From Roridomyces roridus (lineage: Eukaryota > Basidiomycota > Agaricomycetes > Agaricales > Mycenaceae), in assembly GCA_029378245.1 (NCBI GenBank), contig JARKIF010000124.1:35583-99582 (forward strand): a stretch of DNA of 64,000 nt, read 5' to 3'. Each line of letters starts with the position of its first letter. Position 1 is the first letter of the stretch. This document shows positions 22,260-32,408 of this stretch, piece by piece. Under the pieces are notes generated by a model. That model was given only the letters and a program-made list of their open reading frames with translations, was not told the DNA's origin and made no database searches. The translations under genes and the position numbers were made by a program.

Positions 22260-22271
22260 AGAGTGATTTCT
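22260..22271 (-). promoter_or_regulatory. Self-priming primer-binding site
   Basis: Two bases inside the 5' LTR, the minus strand reads AGAAATCACTCT. This is the exact complement of AGAGTGATTTCT, which occurs inside the LTR on the same strand (22404-22393). A tRNA-matching site of the TGG type is absent. The arrangement matches Tf1/sushi elements, where the first bases of the RNA fold back to prime reverse transcription. Confidence 0.75.
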
Positions 22272-22273
22272 AC

Positions 22274-22711
22274 TGTAAGGGCAACTCTGCACACTGAGGA
22301 TACGCGCTCAGCCTGGATAGAGGGGATCCAAAGTGTGAATAAAGGAAATACGAATACATCCTGCAACGCACCTGGATAGAGGGGATCCAAAGAGAAATCA
22401 CTCTAAGGAACCCTCTGCCCAGGTACGGCCTATATACTTATCTAGATCGATCCTTATCCGACGGGAGCACATGGCGGGAGGCGGATCTTTGATGGATGCA
22501 TATGGCGCGAGCGATGTCGCATGCAGTATCCCATCGTGATCGGAACAACGATGATCCGGGGAAGGGTGATGGACCGAGGCCGGTGGAAGAGGCGCGAGGG
22601 CGAAGGGGAGTGGAGACCGAGGGGGAGAGGTGAGGTCCGAGGTCCGACGGATCGGAGGCGTCGGAGGTACCGGAGGACCGGAGAGGGTGCGGAACGGGAG
22701 TTCCCCTTACA
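22274..22711 (-). repeat. 5' LTR of the chromovirus
   Basis: 438-bp copy of the repeat at 13750-14187, upstream of gag on the minus strand, with TG...CA ends. It carries the promoter described separately. Confidence 0.93.
22404..22440 (-). promoter_or_regulatory. LTR promoter: TATA box and predicted RNA start
   Basis: On the minus strand a TATATA box (22436-22431) lies 32 nt upstream of AGAGTGATTTCT (first base 22404). Since that same 12-mer pairs with the primer-binding site, the RNA should start at or within a few bases of 22404. Box, spacing and priming site support each other. Confidence 0.7.
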
Positions 22712-24276
22712 TTAGGGATGCACACCGCCCGTCTACGGGTGACGGCCGTCAAATTGACGGCACGAGACGGGTACGGGCCGTCAAATCAACGGCCGTCTTT
22801 TGACATCCGACCGGGCCCGACGGGTACGGGACGGCAAAAATGACGGGTACGGCCGTCAAAAGACGGGTCTCTTGTCAACCTCATCAAACCGCAAGCATTT
22901 TAATTCTATAGAAGAGGGATCCGCCACAGATGTGTTGTAAATGCCATTCCCTTTGATTCTGCTCAGCCAACAGCTATTCCACAGTCATTGACACTGGTTT
23001 GATGTGAATTTGATGTCAGAGATTCCATCAATCAGGCTTCAATCAGCAGATAAAGCAACGATAGAAGCCCCGGATCTGAAATAGGCGGGCATTTGGCGGG
23101 CATCATGAGTTACACGAGTCTCCCGATGACTGGCCCATCAAGTGCGCGCCCAAATTCCATCTGATCCGACCCACACGGACGCCAACCCGTAGACGGCCGG
23201 TCAATCTCGCAGATTGACGGGACGGACGGCAATGTTGCCGTCCCGTACCCGTCCCGTACATTTGTTCGATCAAGAGCCGGACGGGTACGGGTACGTACCC
23301 GTGTACGGACGGCCGTCAAACGGTTTGTGACGGGTACGGTGTGCATTCCTATGGATGGTGCTGCGGGTAAGCCTGCGTTGAAAAGCCCAGATATGTCGTC
23401 ACCGTCGGAGCCGTGCACGACGAGGTGGGTGAGCGCAGGCATATTCAGATCAATAATCATGTCTTCTATAGCGCTCGGGTATTGGTAGTAAAATTCCAAG
23501 CTAAGGTGCGTCACCGAGTGGCTCACAAATGGAAGGCCGAGGCGACCTTGATAGTACGGTCCTGGTCCTGCCCACGGAGCCCACTCGAGGTCGAGGTGAG
23601 TTAAAAATCGCAAGTCTTGGAAAAGGGATTCGTCCAATTGGCGATCTGTGTGGTACAAGGCGGTCGAGTTGAGCAATTTGAGGTGGGTGAGAGACGTTCT
23701 CATCCCTTCGGGTATTATGTTCCGGCGGCAAATACAGCGTTCAAGCTGCAGGGATTTGAGATTCGCGGCGTCCAGCACCGACAAATCGACGACGGGATCA
23801 TCCGATCCTTCACAAGCGCTCTGGATTTCCAAGCGGACCAAAGACGGTGCCACAACATTTCTGAATGCGCCCAGCACCGTATCCAGCGCCTGGCGCGACC
23901 CAAAGTCGATGTATAACGCCCAAATGCGATTGATACAATCAGGAGTCAGCGCACTGAGGCACTGAGGTTGAATGTCGGATGGGGCCGACAGAGTCACCCG
24001 TATTTTGCGCGGAGCCGACCGTTCGATGTAGAGCTTGAATATTTCGATGGAGCCATCTCGCGTCAAGTTGACGAACACCGAGGTCCACAGCGCCGAGGCA
24101 TTGATGACGGCCTGGCGCAAGCTGCGGCAGACGCGAGACATGCTCCACTCGGGTCCAAATTCCATCTCCCATGGCCAGGGGGAGTTATCAATGGCGATGA
24201 GAACAATTTCGACGACGAGCTCGTCTGGGATGCGCAGAATTGGGGATGTAGAACGCTGAGCAATGCTGTGAGCCAT

Positions 24277-24916
24277 GGAGGGAGGGAGGGAAGACCAGGG
24301 ACGCTGACTTGCCTCATATAGGACGGAGAAACAAAGACGACCTTAGAACCAATTGGGGACAAAGGCTTCGGAATAATGTATGCGAGACTCCTCTTCTCCC
24401 CATGAATGGCATCCAAAGAACTTTGCAGAAGTGAGAACAGCGACCAACGATGAGAACCACTGACCGTGCCACACAAAGTCCTTGTACACCCCAACTCTTA
24501 CTCTACTCAGCTTTGCGGAAATTCCAGAGAGGCCAACAAGTCCAGCCGTTTCTTGAGGGGACTTCAGGAATGGAGTAGATTGCTACTGGTTGGAGTTCAG
24601 GAGAATGGAATATCTGGTTTGAACGCTTCGAGGTCGCCTTTACAAATTACCGATATTTGCGGAGTGCCGGTGGCGCCTACCCTCGCAGCAATCCTTTTAA
24701 AATTACAGATTCGGAATTTTGAGTCAAATGACTCAAATAATGCAAAAGACAACTGGAGCCAGCAATGAAATCGAGATGTTGTGGAGATGGTGGCAGAAGG
24801 CAAGGAGTCGATGATCCATCACGATTTGATCGCGATTCCGACGCTCAATAAAAGCCCTCAAGCGATCCGACGTCCAACCCGCCTACTATATCATCGATTT
24901 CGAATTATGTATCCAT
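24277..24916. other. Intergenic region between F-box genes
   Basis: No gene is recognised. Around 24765-24850 the sequence resembles the upstream region of the family B gene near 12665-12720 (agatggtggc, cacgatttgatcgc), suggesting the remains of another family B promoter. The rest has no assigned content. Confidence 0.4.
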
Positions 24917-25155
24917 CTATGTTGAACGCCGAATTCCTAGGTTTGAGTTCACAATTGCCCCAAGGAAATGGCCATTTTGACTGTGACACTGGTTGAAATC
25001 AGAAAGTTGGCCAAACTCGCCAATTTTCAACCAGTCATATGCACGAGTTTCGTTCGAAATATTAACCAGCGGCTCTAGATTAATATTCATGCCATTCACA
25101 AGCCAATGGTAAATATAAGTACAAGTAAATGGATAAAAGAGAGAGGGCGAGCCCC

Positions 25156-26320
25156 TCAGGTGCGTTTGCGGAACACACGCCGTACGATGCGCCAAAGAGA
25201 TGGTTTCTTCTCCTTTGGAGTGGAGCGAGACTGAGCGTCCTCGTTCGAAGTTGCAGAAGATTCCTCCTTTGAGACGGGAAGAGGGTTCGCCTTGGGCACA
25301 GGAGTAGGTTCCCCTTTCGGGGCAGGATGAGGGACCGCCTTCGGAGCTGGAGAAGGGTCCTCTTTGGGATTCCTGTGGGAGATCCGCCTTCTGAGCGGCA
25401 CAAATAAGTGGCCAACCACCGGGAATATCGCTGCCTGTGATGCCCCACTCCGTCGTGGGCGCAAGACGACGAACAACGAGCCGATCCCGAACTTCGTCTG
25501 CTACCTCTGGCGGCAAATCCTCCGCCCGAAATTCCGCCGTTGACTCGATGCACTCCAAACTTGGACAATAAGTAGTCAGGAATGTGACAAAATCCGCATT
25601 TGCGTCGCGCACAACGGGTCTCTTCACAGCCGTGAAATTCAGGAACCTCCGTAGGTCGGACGCGTGGCGTGGCGGGAAGAAGGTGCCTCGTGGGGCACCC
25701 ACGAGCAGCGGAGGGGGAGGAGAGGTGTAAGCGAGTGTGACGTGCAGGTCGGTGAGGCAGTCCGGGTACCATTCCCCAAAGAAACTCCTGGGAACATCCC
25801 TATCCATGTGCCAGTACCAATATGTCGGGAGGCAGTCGACGAGCACAAAGTGGAGGGATGTGAGGTTGGGCATCCAGTCGAAGATGACGTTCCTGAGCTT
25901 GCCGAGGGGGATGCCATAGTAGGGTGTCCTTTGTCTCCGCCAACCCAAAGGCATGATCTCATCGCTGGTCCCTGCTACGTACTCGGCCAGTGCTGTGCAT
26001 TGGCGGTCGTACTCGTCCGTACGTCTCTGATAAAGCGAGACGGTAAGGGAGCGGCAGTTTTCGGTCAGATACTGTCTGACGTCGTTGATACCTGCGAGTC
26101 TGAAGGCGAGGCCCGGATTTTCGCAGTTCTGGAAAAGGCGGAGCATGAGAGATTGAGAGGTGGCCCAGACGTCGCGAAGGAAGATGGGGACGACGATGCT
26201 GAGCCACTGGCGACTGACGAGCATCCAGCTGGTCACCGAGTACGCGTGTCGATGGCTGCCGGTGGAGAGAGTGAGCCAGCCGAAGCCCACGATGAGCTCG
26301 ACCAGCTCGGGAGGAAACAT
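25156..26320 (-). CDS. F-box-like protein, family C copy 1
   Basis: From ATG 26320 (MFPPELVELIVGFGWLTLS) the protein begins with a minimal F-box-like helix and then a long conserved domain. That domain contains QWLSIVVPIFLRDVWATSQS, CRSLTVSLYQRRTDEYDRQC, SLHFVLVDCLPTYWYWHMD and VVRDANADFVTFLTTYCPSL. It ends with a Pro/Lys-rich linker and a basic tail (SLWRIVRRVFRKRT). The first 320 or so residues and the tail lie in different frames. The paralogue at 28461-29684 shows the same net shift before the same tail, so I favour an intron of length 3n+1 over a random frameshift, but I could not place it with confidence. Function beyond an F-box-type scaffold is unknown. Confidence 0.6.
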
Positions 26321-28460
26321 TGACGCGGAAGAGGACCCAGAGAGAAAGGAGAGGTTTCGGGTGATCGAGGGGTAATAATCGAGTTGGAAATATCGAGTTC
26401 ACTAGACCACCAGTGAAGAATGTGCTGTTTCAGTTATGGCGAAGGCTATACAAAAATCGTATCTGTGTTCAAGAAAGCGGCGGCGCGGCGAGGCTCTGAC
26501 CCGATGGAGGAGAGCAAATTCGTCATATCAGACTTCGCTGGAAAGGACCGAGGAAGACCCACTTGATAGCTAACTGAGAAGAGTTTTTTTTCGCTGCCGT
26601 GGACCGTGGACCGCCCGTGAGGCGTGAACAAGGCGTGGATCAAGATTCAAGTTGAACATGTTTTGCAAAAAATTCCAGGTTGTTGGCAAGATTTTGGAAG
26701 CCGAATTTCAGAACGCATTGGGGTAGTGGGCAAGTCTTGGAAGTGGATATCGAGACCGACGCTAGTTGTGGGACTGGACAGTGGAAGAAGACGATGGTCG
26801 GTGGCTGTGTGATGCGTACTTTGTTCCGTTAGGCCGCCACCACTGCATGCATGCCGATCGAGTAGGAGGGCGTAAGATGAGCGCTGAGGGGCCGTGAGGG
26901 CGCACAAAGGAGCGCAGCAGGTGTGTTTGCTGACTTCCCTCTCAGACCTTGTTTTAATCCTTGGGCAGGAATCCGGACCTCCCCGCTGCTCTTCTGGAGC
27001 TGCTCTGCGTCGTTTCCCCGGCTCACACATTTTGAATTGGCCATTCCACAGCTCATTCGGTCTGGGGCATCCGAGGCCCTGCTCTAGTCCCGATGCGCGC
27101 TAGTTTTCACGAAACGGCTTCCACCTTGCGACTTCTTTATCAAGACGCTGCCGCATCTGCATCAGCATACAACCTATCGTTTAGATGAGGAGGGGTGTGA
27201 TGCGTTAATGGGTGGGGACAAGTACGTGACTACTCTATTCGCCAGAACCCTTCCTGACGAGTCCTTGCAGCCAGATTGCGAAGAACCCACTACACAAGTC
27301 TCGCGTCTCGTCAGGAGACGTCTTGAGCTTCCCGTACGTATCGTGTCTCTCCTCGGACGAAACTATTGGCTGAGTTGGCTTGTAGAAAACTGAGTCCAAC
27401 GTTCTTCGAGCCTCAAAAACGCAACGTGCTATCCGTGGCCTGACGCGTCTGCGGACACAACTGGCTCCATCCCGCCGTTCTCACCTCGGCTCCCAGCCAT
27501 AATCATCCTCTAACCCCATCTGCCATCCCGCAGCTCTCCACCTTGGATTCTGCTTCCGCTGCTTGCGACCACGCACGCAGAGGAGCACGACCCTACATCC
27601 CCGTCAGCCCACTCACGGACTCGCCGATAATACCATCTGGACAAAGCATTCTACTAAACGCCGTGCATATCCCAAGCTTCTCATTCTCCTCTACCTCGCT
27701 CGTGACGCCACCTGGAGCCTCGCTAGCACTGGGCCATCGTCTGACGCTCTATTCACACGATACCCGCGGACGGAATGTGCGCGAAACTGGCGCGAAGAGC
27801 TGTAAAGCGGGTGTCTCCGTGTCCGTATCCGGAGGACCGGGAACGATGGGGAGGGCATGCCTGAGCTCGAGAAGGAGCGGTGCGGGGGGAGGGTCAGGTC
27901 GGCGGAGGTCGAGGGGCATGAGGAGGAGAACGATGACCAAGCGACGAATTGTCACGGTGGAACAGTCGGCTGGAATTTGTTTCCGATCTCGCGCAGGGCG
28001 TTGGCAGCTGGACGTTGAAGGGATGCAATGCCGTGGATTCTCGGTGTGCTTGACGAGAGTGCGGCGGAGGATTTGACGGGCAGCGGTGTGCGTCTTTTGA
28101 CACATTTCTCCTGGCACCCCCGACCGCGCGAACGCAGCCCGGTCTGAACGTACCTGGAGCGGACAGAGGAGGCGTGCGAGGGGTTACCTAGGCAGGACAT
28201 TCTATCGCGCCAAGTGCTATGTAGGTTGGCTTTGCAGGCGGAGAACGTCAGTTACACCACGTCCCGCCTGCCAGTATTGCATAGGATATCGTCTCTGATT
28301 CACCTCTGCCATGTTTTTCTCAGAATCACTTAGACTTTTCTTATTCCAATTCATCGCGCTCATGTCAATCGGCACAAGGTATCATATTGCCCAGTAATCG
28401 GGGAAGAAGTGAAATGTACAACTAAGGATGAAAGTATGTAAATAAGGGAGGGAAAGTCCC
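26321..28460. other. Intergenic stretch with no recognised gene
   Basis: Several open frames exist, the longest being 27543-28076 on the plus strand. None shows a domain, a family resemblance or convincing coding bias on reading. No inverted terminal repeats or target duplications were found. Confidence 0.4.
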
Positions 28461-29684
28461 TCAGGTCCGTTTGTGGAACACACGCCGGAAAATGCGCAAC
28501 AAGAGTGACTTTTTCCGCTTCTTTGGGGCGGGGGGAGACTGAGTGTCCTCCTTGGGGGTGGGATGAGCTTCCTCTCGTGGGATGAGCTTCCTCTCGTGGG
28601 ATGAGAGGAGGGTCCTCGGGAGGATCCTCTTTCGGGGCGGCAGGAAGGTCTGCCTTGGGGACAGGAGGAGGGGACGCCTGAGGGAGAGGAGGGTCGTCTT
28701 TCGGGACAGGAGGTGATTCCACCTTTGGGACGCAGGGAGAGTCCATCGGCGTCGAATTCGAGGCAGGAGGATGCTCTTTCGAACGAATGTCGCTGCCAGT
28801 GATACCCCACTCCGTAGTAGGCACCAGCCGCCGAAAAACGACCCTGTCTCCCACTTTGGCGGCAACCTCAGGCGGGAGATCCTTCGCCCCGAATTCTGCC
28901 GTCGACTCGATGCACTCCAGTTCGGGGCACTTGGTGGCGAAGAATGCGACGAAATCGGCATTTGCGTCGCGTACGACCAGTCTCTTGACGCCACTGAAAG
29001 CATGGAGACGTGGGACATCGGACGAAACGCGCGGCGGGAACGCGGGGCGCCGACGAGCAGCGGTGGCGGAGGGGAGGTGTAGGCGAATGTGAAGTGCATA
29101 TCGGTGAGACCGTCCGGGTACTTTTCCACAGTCATGGATGGACAGAAATCTAGAAAATTGCAATACATGTTCCAGTACCAATATGTGGGGAGGCAGTCGA
29201 CGAGGACAAAGTGGAGGGACTTGATGTTGGGGATCCAGTCGTGTATGAAGGTGGCGATCTCTGCGGGAGAGAGGCCATAGTATGGTAATCTATGTTTCCA
29301 CCAAAAGGGAGTCATGAGTTTGCGGGTGTGGTCCGATGCTGCGTAGTCAGCCAGTTCGGTGCATTGAAGCTCGTACTCTCCTGTGCGTCTTTGGTAGATT
29401 GAGACGGTCAGGGAACGGCAGTTTTGAGCCAGGTATTGAGCGAAGTCGGTGATGCCCGCGAGTTTGTATGTGAGCGAGGGAGTGTCACAAGTAGCGAGTA
29501 GATGGGATATGAGGGATGAGGAGGTGGCCCAGACATCGTGGAGGAAGATGGGGACGACGATGCGGAGCCATTCGCGACTGACGAGCATCCAACTAGTCAT
29601 CGAGTACGCATGTCGGTGGCTGCTGGTAGAGAGGCAGCTCCAGCCGTAACCCACGATGAGCTCGAGCAGCTCGGGAGGGAACAT
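28461..29684 (-). pseudogene. F-box-like family C copy 2, frameshifted
   Basis: From ATG 29684 (MFPPELLELIVGYGWSCLS) it follows copy 1 closely through SPPPPLLVGAPR. There, near 29040, about ten bases present in copy 1 are missing and the frame changes. The family sequence continues in another frame (VVRDANADFVAFFATKCPEL to TTEWGITGSDI). A 19-bp tandem duplication (atgagcttcctctcgtggg, 28563-28602) lies before the conserved basic tail (LLLRIFRRVFHKRT), which is back in the first frame. Read literally, the middle is scrambled, so I call it a pseudogene, although the tail is preserved. It is divergent from the F-box/LRR gene at 29934 with about 250 bp between the starts. Confidence 0.65.
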
Positions 29685-29933
29685 TCACTTGTCAAGACTC
29701 CGACTTGAGAGAGAGAGAAAGGAGGTTTCGAGGTTTCGGATGATCGAGGCAAAGGGATAGGGTCATAGGAAGAGCGCCGCGCGCGTCGCAGGGTCTGTGC
29801 ATGAACATGTCAAGGACCGGGACATGTTGGTGACGCCGTCGGGACTCCGACTCGGCATGTCCGGGCCGCATCGTTGATCAGCCATCTTTCACTACGACCT
29901 CTTCGACGCGTTCTTCAAGTTGCTCGCGTGGCC

Positions 29934-31187
29934 ATGACCATGGCACCCACCTCTCCACCGCCTATCCTCCTTCTCCCAGACGAACTTCTCATCGAGATCG
30001 CGGCTGCGAAACCCCAGAAATTACTCACTCCAGAGCCTCCATCGGAATGGGTTTTGTCGCATGTCTGCAGTCGTTTTCGACGCGTAGTTACAGGCGCGTG
30101 TACTCTCTGGACCCAAGTGGTGGTCGATCTCTGCTCCCACTCATCCGCAGAGCTCCTTCGGCTCTACCTCGAACGGTCGGCGCCGTGTGACATAGAGGTC
30201 ACTCTGCGCGCCATGGACGACGACCTTGAGGCGCCCAAGGGCCTCCAATATCTCGGCCCCCATATCGCTCGCATTTCGCGATTGACCATCGTTGTCGATT
30301 CACACCAAGCTTTGGATACTATTCTCGATTCATTCCGAGACATCGTTATGCCGTCCTTGGACCACCTCGAGATTGAAAACACGAGCGACTACGATAGCGA
30401 CCTGTTGGATTTATCCCCGCTCAATTTACCAAAAATCAGCTTCTTCAAAATGACCCGCTGCACTCCTTCTTTCCCGCCACCTCCATGGATGGTCGCTCTG
30501 ACCCACCTCCATTTGAGTAAAAACTCATTCGGCGAGGACACAGAAGATATTTTCCGATTCATCACCACACGACTCTCCTCAGTGGTTCATCTATATCTTG
30601 ATGTGGGCGGAGTCATCGACACCTTTCGATCGGGCAACGGCATTGTCTCGCAATCTCTCACACACCTTGAGGTGGAATTCGACGAGACCTTGGCAATGAC
30701 AGATGCTTTGGCAAAAGAACTTGCTTCCTTCGACACACCTCACCTCACTCATCTCGGTCTACATTGCACTCACGGGGACCAGCTCGCTTTTCTTTTCAAC
30801 TCCACCATGCAGTCGAGGTTCCCTGCCCTGACTTCACTCACGTTCAATGATCTGGGTCAACTTTCCTGCCGTTGCGAGGAAGGTTGTCCCGACGATTATA
30901 AGCCAATAACTAATCATCATCGAACACTCTTTCCCATCATGTCCTCCTTGACGCTCATCCGCGAGTGTTTTGCTCCGCGAATCGTGTCTGACCTATTGGG
31001 TCCCGGTTCGCCACCGTGGCCACTTTTCGAGGCTCTTGCGCTTCGACCCCGGCCGTCAGACGTTGAAGACCTGTATACGGTTCTGCAGGACGTCGTGCGC
31101 TGGAAACGAAGCCAGCTAGAGTCGCTCCCGCGATTCAAGCTCTCTCCGGACCTATTGAGCGGGAATTTTGGGCAGAGAACGGAGTAG
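29934..31187 (+). CDS. F-box/LRR protein, family A, C-terminally frameshifted
   Basis: 417 residues start at ATG 29934 (MTMAPTSPPPILLLPDEL). The F-box runs from LLLPDELLIEIA to TLWTQVVVDL. Leucine-rich repeats follow (ISRLTIVVDSHQALDTIL, MPSLDHLEI, MVALTHLHLSKN, QSLTHLEVEF, PHLTHLGLHC), then the conserved WP-LFEALALRPRP and VRWKRSQLESLPRFKL segments. Family members end in LFEREFWAENGV-VELLEE. Here one T is missing near 31155, which turns the last 30 or so residues into SGNFGQRTE. Otherwise this is the most complete family A copy. It would serve as a substrate-recognition subunit of an SCF ubiquitin ligase, by family analogy only. Confidence 0.8.
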   Translation: MTMAPTSPPPILLLPDELLIEIAAAKPQKLLTPEPPSEWVLSHVCSRFRRVVTGACTLWTQVVVDLCSHSSAELLRLYLERSAPCDIEVTLRAMDDDLEAPKGLQYLGPHIARISRLTIVVDSHQALDTILDSFRDIVMPSLDHLEIENTSDYDSDLLDLSPLNLPKISFFKMTRCTPSFPPPPWMVALTHLHLSKNSFGEDTEDIFRFITTRLSSVVHLYLDVGGVIDTFRSGNGIVSQSLTHLEVEFDETLAMTDALAKELASFDTPHLTHLGLHCTHGDQLAFLFNSTMQSRFPALTSLTFNDLGQLSCRCEEGCPDDYKPITNHHRTLFPIMSSLTLIRECFAPRIVSDLLGPGSPPWPLFEALALRPRPSDVEDLYTVLQDVVRWKRSQLESLPRFKLSPDLLSGNFGQRTE

Positions 31188-31439
31188 ACGTGGAGCTGCT
31201 AGAAGAGCATATGTAGTATGCTTGGAAGTGTTTTCTGACGGTGCGTCGACTTGCCTATAATTTTTTTGCCGATCTGAGCACTGTTTTACAGCTGCCGAGG
31301 ATATCTTGTCTACATGACCTAGTATATGAACTATGAGGACCCATTTACACCCGTTTCTTATTGACCTTCTTTGCTTTGTTTTCCCGCTGTCCATGTCTAC
31401 TTCCTTCTGCTCATCTCGGCCTCCTTGGTTTCCACTGGG

Positions 31440-31675
31440 GCCGCATCTATGTTAGATTCAATGTCTTCTCTCTTCTGACCCCTCTTAACCTGGTATTCGA
31501 CGAGACCGAAACAGATTGCTTGCCGAATGAACTCGCTTCCTTTGACACATCCCATCTCAGTCACTATATATTGCACTCATGTCAATGGAGACCAGCTTGC
31601 TTTTCTTTTCAACTCCACCCGAGGTTCCCCGCCCTCATTTCACTCACGTTCGGCGATCTGGGTCAACTTTCCTGA
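31440..31675 (+). pseudogene. F-box/LRR fragment (family A)
   Basis: A short piece retains LVFDETETDCLPNELASFD and FPALISLTFGDLGQLS, the two blocks that flank the fourth leucine-rich repeat in family A. N- and C-terminal parts are absent and the sequence runs straight into a small foldback element at 31676. Confidence 0.6.
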
Positions 31676-31953
31676 AGATTGTTGAATACAAGCGGGTGTC
31701 TCGGCCTTCAAAGCTGTTGAACCGGCGGAACTGCGATCTGCCAAGAAACGCTGTAGAGTTTCTCATATTTTTTATGTATGAACGCACCGATGCAGCTCCC
31801 GGCCGGCCTACGTCCCCTCAAGCCGGCGGCACATGGCCCGAACTGCTGTTCAAATGCTGTTGAGTCGTGGTTCTTCTTGAGCAAAATGATCGCAGCTCCG
31901 CCGGTTCAACAGCTTCGAACGTCGAGACACGGGCTTGTATTCAACAATCTCAG
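31676..31953. mobile_element. Foldback MITE (278 bp)
   Basis: The arms are about 62-bp inverted copies: gattgttgaatacaagc at the left and gcttgtattcaacaatc at the right, with gctgttgaaccggcgga further in. A short unique centre separates them. I did not find a clean target duplication. It abuts the F-box fragment on the left. Confidence 0.65.
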
Positions 31954-32408
31954 GCAAATTACACGATACCGAACGAGTCCCACCCGAATCCCACCCAGGC
32001 AGCCTTTTCGGGATAACAATAATTCGTACCCACTCGCCACCCATCCGGCACGCCGCATCCACACTTATATTTCCTACACTTACCGAATGGCGGCATTGTT
32101 CTCGACAATAGAGAGGCTGCGCGGGAGCCATTCGAGCCACCTGATGGCTCTGTGGCCGTGCGCTTCATATGGCTCCACTCACGGTCAAGGGCGAGTGGAG
32201 CCATTGGGTGGCTTCCATCCGCCAAAATAGCTATATGCTCGCACGTCAAAAAGCCACTGACTCGGAATGGCTCGTGTGGCTTCTGCGTAGCCAGGGTAAT
32301 GTATAAAACTAGGCCCGACTGTCCTGGAATTCCCAAGCAACTCTTCTCGTCGTCGCTTACCCCTCCTCTCCTTCAGGTTTGTCTTGGCCTTCACTCCCCA
32401 ACACCACA
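31954..32408. other. Intergenic region with a hairpin
   Basis: No gene. Around 32169-32204 a 12-bp perfect stem ATGGCTCCACTC / GAGTGGAGCCAT encloses a 12-nt loop, and further gagccat/atggctc copies lie nearby (32128-32270), suggesting a small palindromic repeat. The promoter of the CFEM gene would lie at the right edge. Confidence 0.4.

Larger units (their letters stand above)
13750..22711 (-). mobile_element. Tf1/sushi-like chromovirus (Ty3 LTR retrotransposon)
   Basis: An 8,962-bp element lies on the minus strand. Its two 438-bp LTRs begin TGTAAGG and end CCTTACA, and a 5-bp target duplication TTAGG flanks it (13745-13749 and 22712-22716). In order from the right there are the 5' LTR, primer-binding site, gag, pol (protease, reverse transcriptase, RNase H and the start of integrase), the integrase C-terminus, a chromodomain, a polypurine tract and the 3' LTR. 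The integrase catalytic core is missing, and two foreign segments interrupt the right part of pol. The two LTRs differ at one position that I could find (13864 T versus 22388 C), suggesting a recent insertion of an already defective copy. Confidence 0.92.
13746..23351. mobile_element. hAT-type MITE D, split by the chromovirus
   Basis: The left end TAGG lies at 13746-13749 and the rest of the element at 22713-23351; the retrotransposon sits between. Reading across the insertion, the termini are TAGGGATGCACACCG and TAGGAATGCACACCG. The 8-bp target duplication TGGATGGT flanks the whole at 13738-13745 and 23352-23359. The MITE itself is 639 bp and carries GACGGCCGTCAAA-type repeats near both ends, like MITEs A and B. 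The nesting gives an order of events: the F-box gene, then the MITE, then the retrotransposon. Confidence 0.85.
12890..24276 (-). pseudogene. F-box/LRR gene split by nested transposons
   Basis: The first part runs from ATG 24276 (MAHSIAQRSTSPILRIPDEL) to 23352. It has an F-box (RIPDELVVEIV to SALWTSVFV) and leucine-rich repeats. The reading then stops at a hAT-type MITE. It resumes at 13745 (ITWLTFANIYVK), is cut again by a MITE at 13269-13702, and ends with the family's conserved C-terminus in 13264-12890 (WPLLETVAVWP, LYEREFWEENEVKVELLEDL). With both MITEs and the retrotransposon removed, the three pieces join in frame with no other visible lesion, so the insertions are what killed it. A family A SCF adaptor-type protein is inferred. 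Start by alignment with paralogues. Confidence 0.8.

Noticed and set aside
27543..28076. 177-codon plus-strand frame as a host gene
   Set aside because: No domain, biased to Ser/Arg/Gly, and overlapped by equally long frames on the other strand.
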